Shown here one piece after another: positions 1 to 20,629 of a stretch of DNA of 64,000 bases (the first letter of the stretch is position 1; each line of letters begins with the position of its first letter). Below the pieces are notes generated by a model, which saw only the letters and a program-made list of their open reading frames with translations, was not told the DNA's origin and did not search any database. Origin of the DNA: Saxidomus purpurata (lineage: Eukaryota; Mollusca; Bivalvia; Venerida; Veneridae). The stretch spans positions 42,842,924 through 42,906,923 of the forward strand of contig JAFMSR010000014.1 of the NCBI GenBank assembly GCA_022818135.1, in the 5' to 3' direction. Position numbers and translations under genes: made by a program.

Positions 1-1173
1 AACGGAGAATGACAAATATGGAAAAACAAAATACAATTATGTTACCAGTCTTTTAATTAGAAGCTTGCGAGACACTTTCGGAATACTTTTGATATAATTT
101 TGAAATGTATAACGTTTACGATTTGAATTCTCATTTATTTCTGAATAAATCAGTCAAAGAGTTCATCATGCGCGCCAGGTTACTTTCAATGCTGTTCTAG
201 ATACGGTATAAGTCCCATAGATGCCATGTTTAGTGATATCCTAAGATACTGTGAATCGAAAACTGCTCTATTCTGTCTGTATACATTCAAACCTGTGTTA
301 AAGATCACATCTGAATACAGACCACCCTGCAAGTGAAGACTAGCAGTGAATAAAACGCGTACTATTCATATATTGTTGAATCTCTCGAGAATAAACACCA
401 TCTGTAAGACCCCTTTAGCTTCTTCCGGTAAGTGGTATTTGTTCACAGGTTCGACTGTATTAAGGCATTGTTCTTCCATGAGCTCAGCCCAGAGATATAA
501 ATGTAGCCCCGCTACCAACCTATGTTAGAAAGTTTTGTATTTCCTTATGCACGCTGAGAGACTCGCACTCGTCCTTCCCCGGAACATTGGTTGGGGCAGA
601 ACTGGCAGTGATTAACTGAAATACTACCGAAACGAGCGTTAAACCTCAAGAAAAAATATTTTTTATCAGACACCCGAATTGTGACCGATATGTTGATGCA
701 TGGTCTTATTTGAATTGGGACGCATTTTGTATCACGCATTCGGATGGTAGCCGACCGGCCGTTCAAATAATGGTTACCGATTATCTCACTATCAAATCAG
801 TATAAGTCATAGGTTTTCTCAGAAGTTAAAAAACTGTTTGTTTAAAAAAATGCAGAAATAAAAAGGTTTAGAACAGATGCAGCGCGTACTCGGTAATTGT
901 TGCAAACTTGGTCCCTGTCTTATATCTTTTTTTTTTTCATATATAATTAATGTTTATTATACAGTTGCATAATTGCTCAGTGATAAGCCTGCTAACTGAG
1001 AAATGATGACAGCACCAAGACTTGACACTTCTAACCTAGAATGGTTTCTCCGGTAGATAAGGACTTGCAACTAAATAGGCCTAACAGTTTGTATATTTTA
1101 ATATTTTTTATAAACTATTTTGCACTGATGTAATTATATATTCAAAAAGTAACCAACTGCGGATATTTCTACT

Positions 1174-1349
1174 ATAAACTCAGTTTATAACGACTTCGGT
1201 TATAGCGAAATTCCGGATATTGAGAACAAAGTTTCTGTGCCTGATTTTTCTTCTTTTATACTTTATGTGAAATGGATATAACGTACTTCTGATATTACGA
1301 ACAAATTAAAATCGTCCCAAGGAGTTCGTTATATACGGAGTTAACTGTA
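1174..1349. mobile_element. Decayed pogo/Tigger-like MITE, ATAACGA subfamily
   Basis: The left part reads AGTTTATAACGACTTCGG. The right part reads TTCGTTATATACGGAGTTAA and then CTG next to TA, so the ends are imperfect inverted repeats. The interior contains CGTCCCAAGGAGTTCG, shared in reverse complement with the copies at 25509 and 31561. No coding capacity. CAG-type ends with a TA target are the hallmark of the pogo/Tigger branch of Tc1/mariner; the assignment is inference from the ends. Confidence 0.6.
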
Positions 1350-4300
1350 TTTAGTTTTATGTAACAGTGATTGCTTGATTTTGAACTGTCTTTAATACAT
1401 CATGTGCTCAGAGCAAGCATTTTACATTTTAACACAGTTTCGGGGAAAGAAGAACAAAATAAAGGCAAAAAATATGTAGAAGCTTCTAAGTACGAAAAAA
1501 TCTTATTCTAGTTTTTATCTTTTACTAGATGCCTAATAAGTGGGGGGGTTTTTTTGCAAATTTAAAGCATTGGACACATAACATCGTTTAAATTAGACAA
1601 GTCTATGAACTTTTACCTAATAAAGTTGATAAGCCCTCATGACACGTTAATCAAAACGTATGCAGATTCAAAGCTGGAAACGACTGACTGCTATTTATTT
1701 CTTTTTTCGTCAATTTATGAAACAAATAGATCTATATCTAGACAAGAATTCAAACTGAATCTAGTACTTTTTTATAAAAATAAAGCTACAGAGATGACGT
1801 CACAAACGCCATGTGCAAATGATATGACGTCAACCATGCAACAGTTTTGCTTAGTACGCATGTGCAGAATAATCCCACCATGACACTGATAGTTTGGCAC
1901 CACTGTGCTTTTCCACACATAAATTCTATTTTAGTTCTGGGGTTAGGTACAGTAGCTGTGTAGTATAATCGCTAAATGCCAACAATTATCTTTTCAACGG
2001 TGTGTAATTTGTTCTCTTTTGTCGGCGGAAATCATTAATTGTCATATCATATATATGTCTTAACGCTGATAACACAGGGGCAATTACTTTACAAATCTTA
2101 ACTCGCATTGTTGTATCGTTTTTAATTTGTCAAGAATTTTTTTGCAGTAATTCACATTCTATTCTTATCATGGAAGGCTAGATTGTTTTTTTTTCCGGAA
2201 TAATTACCTTGGGAAAACAATTTTAGAACGGTGTCAGTGTGTAGAAGTCTAACCGACAATGAAAACTGCAACAGTTATGTGCACGTGAATGTAGCTTTTC
2301 ATTAAACAGCAAACTATATAGCTGTTATATGACTGACTTCCCACGTAGGCAACATCTCTCCTCTGCAACACTTAGCAACGTTGGCGCTTCCCTAACAACA
2401 ACGAGTAAACAAAATCTTTGTATCTTATATTGTTAATATAATAATATGACCTGTAACAAATCACCTATATTGGGATGTGGTTATAAAATTTACCCATTAT
2501 TTTATGTACACGGGTACACATATCTCATGTATAGTTACACATATTTCATATACAGAAGCTTGGAGTAAAGACTGTACATTTTCTGGCTTGTGTTTGTCTT
2601 TTTACCCTGACATAAGACGCAAACTTAGAGAAATTAATCATTTAGTAAAAATACAAAAAGCAAACCGGAAAAAAATGCAGCATCCCGATTGCTAGCCCCT
2701 ATGATTTTATATACAAGAGCGTAAGAACATGGAGAATCACGACTAAAAGGCCGCTGGGGATTTTCTATGTGGCTGTGTTGGCTACATGTACAATGTCCAA
2801 ATATGAACGAGACAGTTTCGCTGAAGAATGTTCTATCCATGTATATTATTACATAAAACGTTCCTATTTATCGTACACATTTTAGAAGTACGAATGTTTT
2901 CTCGAATAACAGAACAAGGTAAAAGTAGTTTATTCGCCATATCGGTTTGTGCAACTGAAAACTATATACGAAATGAACTCGATTTTAAAAAATTTCTGCA
3001 CACATTTTCTGCTGGTAGATTTACACCGGTAACGAAACTGAAATTATATTCCATTCAAATCAGTTGAAACATTTTAAAGTAACATTCGGCAATCAGTTTC
3101 TTTTATAAATTAACACTATTAAATGAGCGGATGTAATTTACAATGTATAGATGCTTTTATCAAGAAGTTCTAAAAACATTTTTAATGTCCTACGTAAGTG
3201 GCCATCAAAGTTAGGACATTTAGATAAAAGTGTTACAGCACTGTCCACTCTTTTCCTTATGTCACATACCATTTCTAGCAGAGCAGAGCAGACCACAGCA
3301 TAACGGTACAGCGTAGAACAGAACAGAATACCTCTTCTATTTCTAGGACCATCAGTTTTTTAATCATAAAACTTGAATTTTCTTTCTGATCGAACTCACG
3401 AATTTGTATCAAAGTATTTGCAAGGGAAAATGATAACAGTAAATTTTATCTCGCCGTTTCAGCGAGTGTAAAACCACAAAAAGAAGTAAATAGGTTTTAA
3501 TGACTGTTTGCACATGCTTAGTTCTAATATATGGTTTCAGTGTCTTATTCCATATCCTTATTAACTTAATTTTAATAAAAGATTAGCAAGTGCTTCATGT
3601 TTTATGTTGTTATATACTCCAGTCTTTCCCGTGTAAATCTTGTGCAATATATTTGAGGAATTGTGTTCATATTTATTGTGTATATGTGATTTAATGTAAT
3701 ACTATTATATCTCTTATGATTCTAAAATGAGAATGGTCACATACATGTATGAAATGTATTATTCAATTTTATACTGTGTCTGCATGTATATGTATGTGAA
3801 TTAGACTTTAACAAGGTCCGAATACTGCATGCAATATATATGGACCCTGACTACATTAAAATAAAATATATACATTATTTGCGGACTTCCCTTTTTAATT
3901 AAAAAGTCCATTTTCATACTAATTGGAAATTGGTCATTTGCACTCTTATTAAATCGGAAATGTACTAATTTGTTAAATATTACGAAATAAAGAAAACATT
4001 TAATTTAAATAGCTAATTATCTCACATTATAAGAAAGAAATGTATAATAATTATCATAGGTCTTTTTCTTGTGATTTCGTCTCGCCAATATGCCTTCAAC
4101 ACTTCTGATAATGGAAACGATAATTATCATGATGAAAGTGATAATGATGATAACAGTGGATTTGTTTACATTATCTAATTTTACCATTAGTCATTTGCTT
4201 GTAATCTTTAACAATTCAAAAAGATAACAATCTATCTATTATAATATTTAAACTTACTGTCATTAAGAACCCTAAATCTGAACTTAATGGGCCTTAAATG

Positions 4301-4809
4301 ATCTTATATGGCGGTGATCTTATCAAAATAAATAAATATATAGATCAATGACACAAATTAAAACGCTTCCGGAAATATTACGACAATGGTTTGATGTGGC
4401 TTTTTACGACATCACGTAGAGAAAATAAGGACAGCCCCTATAGCGACTCAACAAATAATTAACATGTCAAAGTTCTATTGAATGAAACAAATTAAGTTAA
4501 TGTGATTAATGAATTTATTGATGATAAACTTTGAAATGAAAAAAATAATCTCTTTCGATCTGTCCCCAAGATTTAAAAATACTGTCAGAATACAGTCTAC
4601 GTTGTCCATGAAAATTAATTAATCAGATGATATTTGAATCTACATTTATTTGTCCCAACAGTGTATTTCTTACTTGCAATATTTTGTTAGTTTCAGAGCA
4701 TGCAAAATATAACATACGGCCCAAAGTTAAAAAGAATTCAGCATCTCTAATTTTACAATTAATTGGTTGTGTAACTGACACGAGCTGTCGCAAATAAACA
4801 AAACACATT

Positions 4810-5060
4810 ATGACTACTGCAGAAAGAGACCCTTGCCCTCCGTTGCCAATGTGTGCGCCGCCTGGCGCCTGGGCTTGAATAATCAGATAGACCCTTTATT
4901 ATCTGCCCGGGTGTAAAGAATTTGTGAACCCACTAAATTAGTTTCCATGGAGGCTGATGAATAATGATCTTCGAGTCAGGAGCTGGGTTATTGTAGCTTT
5001 TCTGATTGCTTAGACAAATTCAATTTATAAACCCATTCAGAGTCTTCACGTTTACCCAAA
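4810..5060. promoter_or_regulatory. Possible upstream regulatory module of Msx
   Basis: A non-repetitive stretch of balanced composition just upstream of the Msx promoter, standing out from its AT-rich surroundings. It contains several homeodomain-type cores (AATAATC, TTATTATC, TAAATTAG, GATGAATAATGATC). It has no open frame of note. That it is regulatory is inferred only from position and composition. Confidence 0.3.
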
Positions 5061-5344
5061 CACTGTTATTACGCGAAAACTTGATACCTAGAGTCCCGCG
5101 AACTTAGAGACAACAAAATACCAACAAAAAGAAGCTGAGCAGTGTAAAAACATACTATTCAGCTACAATAACACACAATTGTACGGTTCGGCAGTTCATA
5201 AGAGGCAAACGACCCTAATATTCACTGATTTGTTTACGCTTTCCAATCACCCTGTCAGTAAAACCGATAAATTAAACAGATATTAACTCCAGCCACTCAG
5301 GAAGCGGCAGCCCGAACCTCATTATCGGCTAATTTACCGCGCGG

Positions 5345-5388
5345 CCAATCAGAGATAGAGTGAGGCGTGACGTCACGTCCGTTTATAA
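5345..5388 (+). promoter_or_regulatory. Msx: Msx core promoter: CCAAT box, CRE and TATA box
   Basis: CCAAT lies at 5345-5349, a full palindromic CRE (TGACGTCA) at 5368-5375 and TTTATAA at 5382-5388. The TATA position predicts transcription starting at about 5411-5418, giving a 5' leader of roughly 120 bases before the ATG at 5535. Spacing and order suit a TATA-containing metazoan promoter. The CRE suggests CREB/ATF-type input, which is inference. Confidence 0.65.
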
Positions 5389-5534
5389 GGCATGACTTTA
5401 GTTTGAAGACAACAAAGTTAAACAGTTGAAGAAAAAGTTTAACAAACTTGGACTGACAAATGATTCTTGTTGGATTAATTTACATGTTATACATGATTTA
5501 ATACTGAAGCTTGTGTGGATATAGATATTATTGA

Positions 5535-12715
<7,181 letters not shown>

Positions 12716-12853
12716 TGACAAAATTATTCAAAATGGAATATTTAATAAATGTGAAGTGACAAGCGTGGCAGAAACAACGGAAATGCATATTCAAAAGGTG
12801 CTCTACGCTATGGTATGAACTGTGTATTTCCAGATACAGTAAAATGCAGCATT

Positions 12854-12884
12854 AAAACTTTTCTCAGAAATATCTGGAAAAAAT
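12854..12884 (+). repeat. Direct repeat flanking Msx exon 2, right copy
   Basis: Matches 11950-11980 with one mismatch. It lies 139 bases after the stop codon, probably in the 3' UTR. Confidence 0.8.
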
Positions 12885-14465
12885 GTGTTTCCTTTAAAAA
12901 TTGGTAAGCCAGCTTGTGTGACCTTGAACTTTCTCCGTTTTATCTACGGACATTTGTTTAGTGGAGTATCAATTCTGAAATGATGTGTAAATCAGTCAGA
13001 TATTTCATTGAGGAATTCTATTCTGTATTTATAGAAATACGTGTATGTGTTCTATAAAAAAACGTATTATATTTGTTAGCGTTGTTTTTGAAAGATAATA
13101 AATTATATATAAATTGAAAATCAGTAGCTTTATCTTTTTGGTATTCAAGGTTTATACAACAATAGCCCATCGTCGGTGAAAAAAGGCATAAAAGTCCTTG
13201 TAGTACTCCAGTGACTGCCACCAGGTTTGCATGCAGTATCCGTATACTTCACTTTGAGAACACAGTGAAATCTCCACTGTGGAATATTGCCCTACATGAT
13301 GCCTTGTCTACGAATTTGTTTTATGTATGGTTTAACAGATTTATTGCACAGAAAGTTTACTTGACAAACCTGATTGGTCTAATATTCTATACTTTTTCAG
13401 TAAATATTCAAGTCCTACCTTTTGTGAATTATATATATCGAAATTAATGTACGTCTAGACATAAATATGTCTGTTAAAATAGTCTGGAATATTTTGTCAG
13501 GAAATGCAAATATTAAGTGGAATAAATATTCTGATAGAAAATATACTTTACAGTAGTTTCCGCTTAATTTTTGAAAATTATCGCTTTTTATCACAGCAAC
13601 TGGAGCTAACTTACAAATTCGTTTAGAACAATTACTGCTATAATGCAAGTTCGTAAGACTTTGTCATTGATTTAGTAACAATAAAATTATTTACTTTCAA
13701 TATTTGTTCTGGTACCGATAGAGACTTCAGACGGGATAAAAACTCTACCTTTATAGAAATCAAAGTCGTCTGCGAATTCTTTACAAACGGCTAACAACGA
13801 CTGGAAAATGATGAAAATAAATTCAATACATCATTATCGTTCTCTCTAATTTGTAAAACAAATGACAGCCGTCATAGCATGCTAGAATTCTTTCTGTGCA
13901 AAAGAACCAAATAATACATTCAATATCTTGTACATAACGCAACATCGAGTAGTGTTTCTTGAAGCTCTATGAGGCAAACGCTAAAACTAGGAGCAATAGC
14001 ATTATTTATTCAAATAATAGAAAGGAGTATCGCCAAACCTCAAAGTTGCAGCTAACATCGGAAGAATAAGAGCTATCAAACGTGTTGAAATATAGCGATT
14101 TATTAAATTATGAAAGGTAGCTATATTGACATTTTATGCAGAAACGAGACATTTCTCGATATATGTTCTACTTGAAAAATGAATTTATTTATTATTTTAC
14201 GTACATCTAGCCCCTTTTTCAGCATTTAGTAATAGGATACGTCCCTTTAAGCTCCACAGTATATGGTATTGAATTTTATCAAGTATATACTGATCGCAAT
14301 CAAGTCTGACAAAAAATTAAAAACAAAAAAACGCACATTTTGAGCATACAAAATGTGAATAATTATTTTGAATCTTTAACACCGAAATTATAAATTCAAT
14401 TAATTATACAGTTTTTAACCTATGCCCAGCTAATTGGCTTAAATGGGCGTGTCGAGCTTTCAATT

Positions 14466-14590
14466 TGGACAGTATCATTCATCAATAAAACAGGTGCCCG
14501 CTGAATAGCGAACATTGCAGATCATGATCGGACTGTAAAGGTGCCAAGGTTAGTCTTAGCCTGCACTTGTCGCAAATGCAGAACAACGTG
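14466..14590. repeat. Dispersed repeat with palindromic GCAGATCATGATC core, copy 1
   Basis: Contains TTGGACAGTATCATTCATCA, a GCAGATCATGATCGG core, and then CTTGTCGCAAATGCAGAA. The same order of motifs recurs at 45645, 57985, 60000 and 62945. The core overlaps ATCATGAT, a perfect palindrome. No coding potential. Confidence 0.65.
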
Positions 14591-14934
14591 TTGCAGCAGG
14601 GGAAAACATTAAAAACCTGCAATCATTTATGAAACAGAAAACAGAACAGTTTCATATCACGGAATAAAAATATAATTGATTAAAACAGTATTTTTTAATT
14701 CTAGCAGTAGCCTAGCAGTACCTTGGAAGTGAAGTTAAAATCAAACATAAATGCAGAGAAAATAACACACTGCAAGTTCAGAAAAAAAGAAACGATATGT
14801 GCGGAACAAGAGATGTTATAAGTGATCAACAGCAGTGGTGGGAAATAGATTTTACGGCGATAAAGCCAATAACACACTTTTATTTCCTGTCTTACTAAAT
14901 ATTTTTTTTTGGAAAATAGTGCCACTAATAATAA

Positions 14935-15080
14935 CAATCATTATCATCATCATCATCAGCAGCAGCATAATAAAAAAAAAATAATAATAATGCTATATTT
15001 GTATATAGTTAATACTATATTGAATAAGATCTCTCTGTTTCTAAGACACTTTTTCGGCATTTTTTTCCCTGTATGATGAC

Positions 15081-15125
<45 letters not shown>

Positions 15126-15127
15126 AC

Positions 15128-15176
<49 letters not shown>
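14935..15176. repeat. Compound ATC/AAT/GAT/TTA microsatellite block
   Basis: ATC and AAT triplets at 14935-14990, then GATG runs at 15074-15125 passing straight into a TTA run at 15128-15176. The poly-His, poly-Asn and poly-Ile reading frames here are only translations of the triplet tracts. Confidence 0.95.
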
Positions 15177-15177
<1 letters not shown>

Positions 15178-16326
15178 AACCAGACACACAGACACACTTA
15201 AAAATGCAGGATGATAAAGTCCCTTTACGGTTTCTGCTGAAAATATAAGTAAATTGAATTTCTATATTTGTACAATCCGATGACCAAGATATTATCAATG
15301 CCATGAAACAGACCACTTGACCTTGACCTCTGAGGTAAGAAAGGAAAAATGTGGCGTAGATCAATTAAATTGTCGTCTGTCTATATACATACAACTAATT
15401 CATTTATCAAATTTGAACACTTTTACCACACAATCAAGTAAAACGGACGAACAGACGGGCGGTCGCTAAGACGCTGTTGTATTTCATGCTACTGTTGCTG
15501 TATTTGCAATCAGAACTCTTTCAAAGCAGGTTATATCATAAGTGAGAAAGTGGCTGGGGGGAGGGAGGTTCTAGGAGACCACCACCCGGAGATGCTACCG
15601 ACAGGAGGTTGAAAGTGGGATACCGCTACGAACTTTGAACTTATCAAACATTTACACGCTCAAAAGTCACAATTTCTTCTCTCTGCAGCGTGAAAAGAGG
15701 AGAGAAAAACGAAGTCAGCATGTAAAATATATAAATATATAAAATTGCATCCATGGCTTCACTAAACTCATCATTCAAAGTAATCGAAGTTCAAAGAGAT
15801 GAATCCCGCATGACTCAGTATATAGAGTATAAAATTGTATATCATAACATCCACAAATCATAACGATTTTCTTTTGAAATCTAAATCAGTTCATATCAAA
15901 ATCATATTATTATTAATAAGTACCCGGTAACGATAGAATGAATCGATTGGGCTCGCCGGATAACTGAGGTGTGTATTATTATACCCCATTAGGGTCTATT
16001 TCATGCACAGTGATTTTGATTTAAAAGTCACATTTTATTTGCAAGTGATATCATGCTAGACATACCGTACGCTTTATACCGTGTATCTGTCAAATGTTAT
16101 ACTCAAGTTAAATAGTACAGGATGGTATTTTAGCTTGGATGTCTCGTTTGGGTTGTCTGAAATTTGATATAACGTTCAAGTTAACAAATTGTCATGAAAG
16201 GGAGCACTACCTTGATACAGCGCACCCTATATACATTACACTTCCACTGATAGATGATATGATGATATTCTATGCAAATATAATTAATTAATTTTATACT
16301 CTTCACTAGTACTTCTTTATAATATA

Positions 16327-16700
16327 CAGTTGAACCTTAATAAGCAGCCAGTCAAGAAAAGTCGGCTGCATTAACCAATTTCTACCTAGATTTGTACAAT
16401 GGGATCTTCTGACTTCCAATTCGGACAAATCTATTTCTTTAAAAAGGGGTGTTTTGCAGAATTGTGATCCAAAACGATAACAACTTTAATCCTGAGCAGA
16501 CGACATTGAATTTGTCGTCTGCTGCAAAGCCTACCTGCTTGGGATAGACATTAGGGTTAATAAACTTAATATGGTCACATCCGAAAGTAAGTGGCTGCCA
16601 AATACAGATATATCTTATATAGAAATGACCATTTGGGCTCAATCAATAATGGCTTTTTAAGACAGGTGGTTGCTTAGATGGCCATTAATACAGGGTAAAC
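16327..16700. mobile_element. Decayed pogo-like element
   Basis: Starts TA-CAGTTGAACCTTAATAAG and ends near a GGTGGTTGCTTAGATGGCC stretch. These ends match the copy at 63526-63698 (CAGTACAACCTGTCATTAAA ... CAGGTGGTTGCTGG). The right terminus is eroded. The small reading frame inside on the minus strand is not recognisable. Confidence 0.5.
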
Positions 16701-16956
16701 AGTAGCAAATTTTTAAACCGAAAGTTTTCTTTGAGGCAAAACACTCCGAAACTTTGTGTCAGATACCAGTAGGCTATGTTGAAGAAATGAGTAAAAAAAC
16801 TGCACATTTCAGTGACGATTTGACATAAGATCCAGTTGCTTGTATATGTACTAAACTTTTAAAATCTGTAACTTTAAAGTTTATTGAGAAGTCCTTTTTG
16901 GCTAAAACAAAACACCTCCACTAAAGCTAATCTCAAAAGAACTTTAGAATCGGAGG

Positions 16957-17069
16957 ACGTAGGTATGGAAGCCTTGGAGGGCCACTTTTGAGTTTCGACT
17001 TACGGGTCTTTTTGACTTTTAAGTTATGACCGCAAGTCAAAGTGGCCCTCCAAGGCTTCCATACGTAGG
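16957..17069. mobile_element. Short hairpin element with target-site-like direct repeats
   Basis: Perfect 25-base arms at 16964-16988 and 17039-17063 (TATGGAAGCCTTGGAGGGCC followed by ACTTT, and its reverse complement) enclose a 50-base loop. The loop holds a second near-perfect pair, GACTTACGG with CCGCAAGTC. The heptamer ACGTAGG occurs immediately before the left arm and again at the end of the right arm, like a target-site duplication. No reading frame. Fits a MITE or foldback insertion, or an expressed hairpin RNA. Confidence 0.7.
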
Positions 17070-18659
17070 TGTTGTAAATGTCTAGAGAACACATGAAAAC
17101 ATGAAGTTACGCAGTTTGACTTATGCCAGTCTATATATAGGTACGTACCATATGTAAAATGTTTGTGGAGTGAAACACATTTGATATGTATTCTGCTTTT
17201 AAAAAGTGTGCATCTAACGAGTAATAAAAAAATATCGAGTTGTGATATAATTTATGCTTAAGCAGACCTGTGCACTTACCTCATTTGTGCAGCTGTCGGT
17301 GTCTTTGGTTGTCCGGATCAGTCATCCGTTTGCATTTTTTTTGCACTCCGGCTGTCCCATAATTATGTGATAATGTGAATGTGAAAAAGGGGCTTAACAA
17401 AACTTGTTGATAGGTAATAAAGAACGGTAAATATCACTCAAGTTTCGGTAAAGGGCCACATAAAGATAATCCTTAATATACCTAAGTAGAAAACAATGAA
17501 ACTGTTAGCACTCTAGGGCATTCATTTTCGGCCGATCCTGATAAAATACATCAGCATTCCACATGGCGTTCACAAAAGTTTCTGAGAGAACTATCGGAAT
17601 GGTGACTTTAGGGCATCGGTGGACAAGGCTTACGCTGCAGTCTAGCAGAGGTTTTCAGTAAATAAAGTTTACCTGAAATTCCAGCTTAAAGCAACGACTT
17701 CTGACCGCCATCTTGTCTGTACCCGTTATGCTTGAAGTCACGTGTCTCCAAGCCACATCCTCTTTTTTGAAGGATTGTTGATCCATATGAACCTTGGTCA
17801 TCAGTTTGTCAGGGTAGACGGCTTATTCATAATTAGCGAGAGAATGTGTAATCTGCCAGATAGCTCAGACCCTGTACGCCGGAGGGTCCCGGTCAGGCTC
17901 CAAATTCGCCCTGTGACAGAAGCATGCGTTTATGCATTGTTTCAAGAAATAGTTATGTCTATACAAGATTCAAACGTAGGGAAAGGGACAGTTACCTATA
18001 ATTCTTCTCTGAGAGTACACAAGATATACCGCCTGACACATGTGTCACTGCCTACAAATGGTGGCTATCAATCAAAGGGACGTAACTTAATATCAATCCA
18101 ACGTCTTGGGTGCAAGATGGGGTGGTTTGACCAAATATCTTAATCTATAATCTCTTGCAATATCTAGCATTTATCCTATCGGACAAGTGTTTAAATATAC
18201 GTATGTCTATATCCTTTAACAGAGCATGTCCCTTGAGTAGCATTTTCGCGGCTTTAATACGGCCATTTGTAAATTTCATGTCAAAGCTCACTCAAATGAG
18301 AACAGAATCAAGAAATAAGAATCCCATATGTTACAAAAGGATCTCTGTGACTAAGTTTCATAATCGACTTCCTATATGACAATAGTTATCAGGGTGACAC
18401 CGAAAATTATTGCCTTCTTTGTTTAACTACTGTAACATATTATCATATGATATTATATATATAACCACGAAATTAGGAATAATAATACCTCAAAGCACAG
18501 AACGCGTAAAAGCGAAAGTGACTGATGTGGTATGATAATGCCCAAACAAGTCTTTTGACAGCCAGTTATATCCGGTTTCAACAGCAGTTATGTTCAAGCG
18601 GATAATCTGCCGGGAAGGACCAACACTAACTGAAACCCTTATCTTCTACAAGAAACTGC

Positions 18660-18765
18660 TAACACATAGGGGCAGTCGGTCGTTGAACTCGAACCTATTA
18701 CCCTCAATCAGTGAGATTTTACAGCAATTTAAACCACTCAATTACAAAAGCAGGCCACGAAAAGC
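18660..18765 (-). mobile_element. tRNA-derived SINE fragment (class II tRNA-like)
   Basis: The reverse complement reads GAGTGGTTTAAATTGCTG, an intervening arm, then AGGTTCGAGTTC. These resemble the D-arm/A box and T-arm/B box of a Ser- or Leu-type tRNA. Pairing is too poor for a functional tRNA, so a SINE remnant is more likely. Confidence 0.45.
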
Positions 18766-20039
18766 TTTTTAAAATATTGTTATGATATATGGAAATTTAC
18801 ACAAAACCATTACATCAAAATCTACAATGAATAACTTATTCAAGTCAACACATCTCATTAGAGGCACATCCATTTAAAACTGGAAAGTCAACTGATATTC
18901 TTTAAGGATCTGTTTAATTTTCTTTACATTCATTAAGGGTTCACCCGGCCAGAATAAATTATACTGTTAAATATATTTCTAACATTAACTATAAATGAAA
19001 TTGCTTGAAATTATTACCACATTAAAATTATTCAAAAGTAATTTACCACCTCGTGTTATATAAATTTAGATTTGTGAGAAGATAGTAATTGAATAGGTCA
19101 ACTTATATCGTGTTGAAAAATGTAAAACTATTTTGTATTAATTAGATTTATAAATATTCATAATTATTAAATGGCTTTTTTAACCGGGATCCATATGATA
19201 AGGTTGTTAAATAACTCAAATATATTCAGTATTAAAAAGTAATATGCTGGAACCATTTAGAGGTGAATTAAAACTCTAATTGTCTGTATCTCGTATTACA
19301 CAGTTATCATATTTTACTAAATAATAAAATGATTAATTGAGTTTGTTAACAGTAGAGGGCTTCGCTGAAATTTCTTCTGAAATTAAAGAAAATAAAATTT
19401 GAATTTGAATAGATGTGTGAAATTCGTTCCATAATTGTCATAAAAACTAATTGATGTATAATTTAACATAACAAATAACTACAATGATATATTCCTATGT
19501 AAATTATGATTTTATACGTTTCTTATGATAGCTTCTTCAGGTACCACGTAAAGACCGGGGACGGTTTTATCGTTCCACTTGTCCATTTGTCGGTGGATGG
19601 AATCAAACAGTATTAAAATTAAACACCAATATATCACATTTCTTCGCTCAAAAGATTCGTTACTGTATCTACATTTTATTCATTATTCAATGTGACAAAA
19701 ATGATTACAGAATGAAACTTTTATAAAGATATCCCTCGGCTTACTTCTTGAGAACATTAAATGTTCTTCACAAAACATTCCACAACAAGCTGAGACTAAA
19801 AAATCAAATGTGTGTTTCAGGTAACCCGACCTACCTGCTTTTTAGCGGCTTTCCTTGAACATTTTCCCTACTCGGCTAGCAGGGAACATTTTTTTTTTTT
19901 TAAATGATCGTTATAGTAGAGAATTACAGACTGCCAGGCCAAATGGAATTTTTTTTTTTTAGATATTTCATAGAAATAGGGGCATTGCAGCATTTATAGT
20001 CGTCGGGATTTTTTGATAGTCCTGATAGTACCACTGTTT

Positions 20040-20115
20040 GTCTGGACTTGGATTTGAACCATGCAGGGCTTTGACCACAACAAAGGATTGCGCCTTGACT
20101 TCGACCCTATCTAGA
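20040..20115 (-). mobile_element. Possible tRNA-derived SINE fragment
   Basis: The reverse complement contains TGGTTCAAATCC, an exact B-box match, preceded at tRNA-like distance by GTCAAGGCGCAATCC. The acceptor stem does not pair. Confidence 0.35.
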
Positions 20116-20629
20116 ATAATATATATTCTTTGGGCAATCGTTATATAACAAACCTTTTCGACATTGTATTACGAATTTTGGGGTTTATGTCGCATTATAA
20201 CCAACTTCTGTACAGTTATAGCTAATCTTGACATTGACTCTAATTCAGACGCCAGTCTTGTGTCCTTCCGGTGCCTTTATATGGTTATATGTGATACATT
20301 ATACCCAGTATCACTTTTCTGATACGTGTTTGAATTTCATATAACCGACTTACAAGTACCCTTAAATAATTATTTAAATACCCTTTATATCTGTCGTAGA
20401 AGCGGAAGTAACTATTTTTAGCATGTGTATTTCCGTGTTTGTAACAGGAATAAAACAGCGCAAATCTTTTAAAATCTGTAATTCGAGTTTTGCATGTTGA
20501 TGACAGGCCTACCATACACACGGCAAAAGGTGTAGTAGCAAAACTGCAAAACCAATCATTTATAAATTAGCTATAAATCATTTAATAGAAAAAACTGCAT
20601 CTAGAAAAACCATTCAATTTAAAGATACA

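Larger units (their letters stand above)
1..5340. other. Upstream gene-free region
   Basis: No open reading frame here looks like a protein I recognise; the longest are under 100 codons, with AT-rich composition and no splice-linked partner. The stretch holds one decayed pogo-like element (1174-1349), poly-T and poly-A runs, and two TGACGTCA octamers around 1794-1835. The last 500 bases, next to the Msx promoter, are less AT-rich and more complex and may be regulatory. Confidence 0.7.
12716..16326. other. Msx 3' UTR and downstream gene-free DNA
   Basis: The first few hundred bases are probably the Msx 3' UTR. Beyond it there is no recognisable gene. The stretch holds the second direct-repeat copy, a palindromic-core repeat (about 14466-14590), a block of triplet microsatellites (14935-15176), and unclassified AT-rich sequence. 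Confidence 0.65.

Noticed and set aside
14956..15197. Poly-Asn/His and poly-Ile open frames
   Set aside because: They are translations of the GAT and TTA microsatellites and have no other content.
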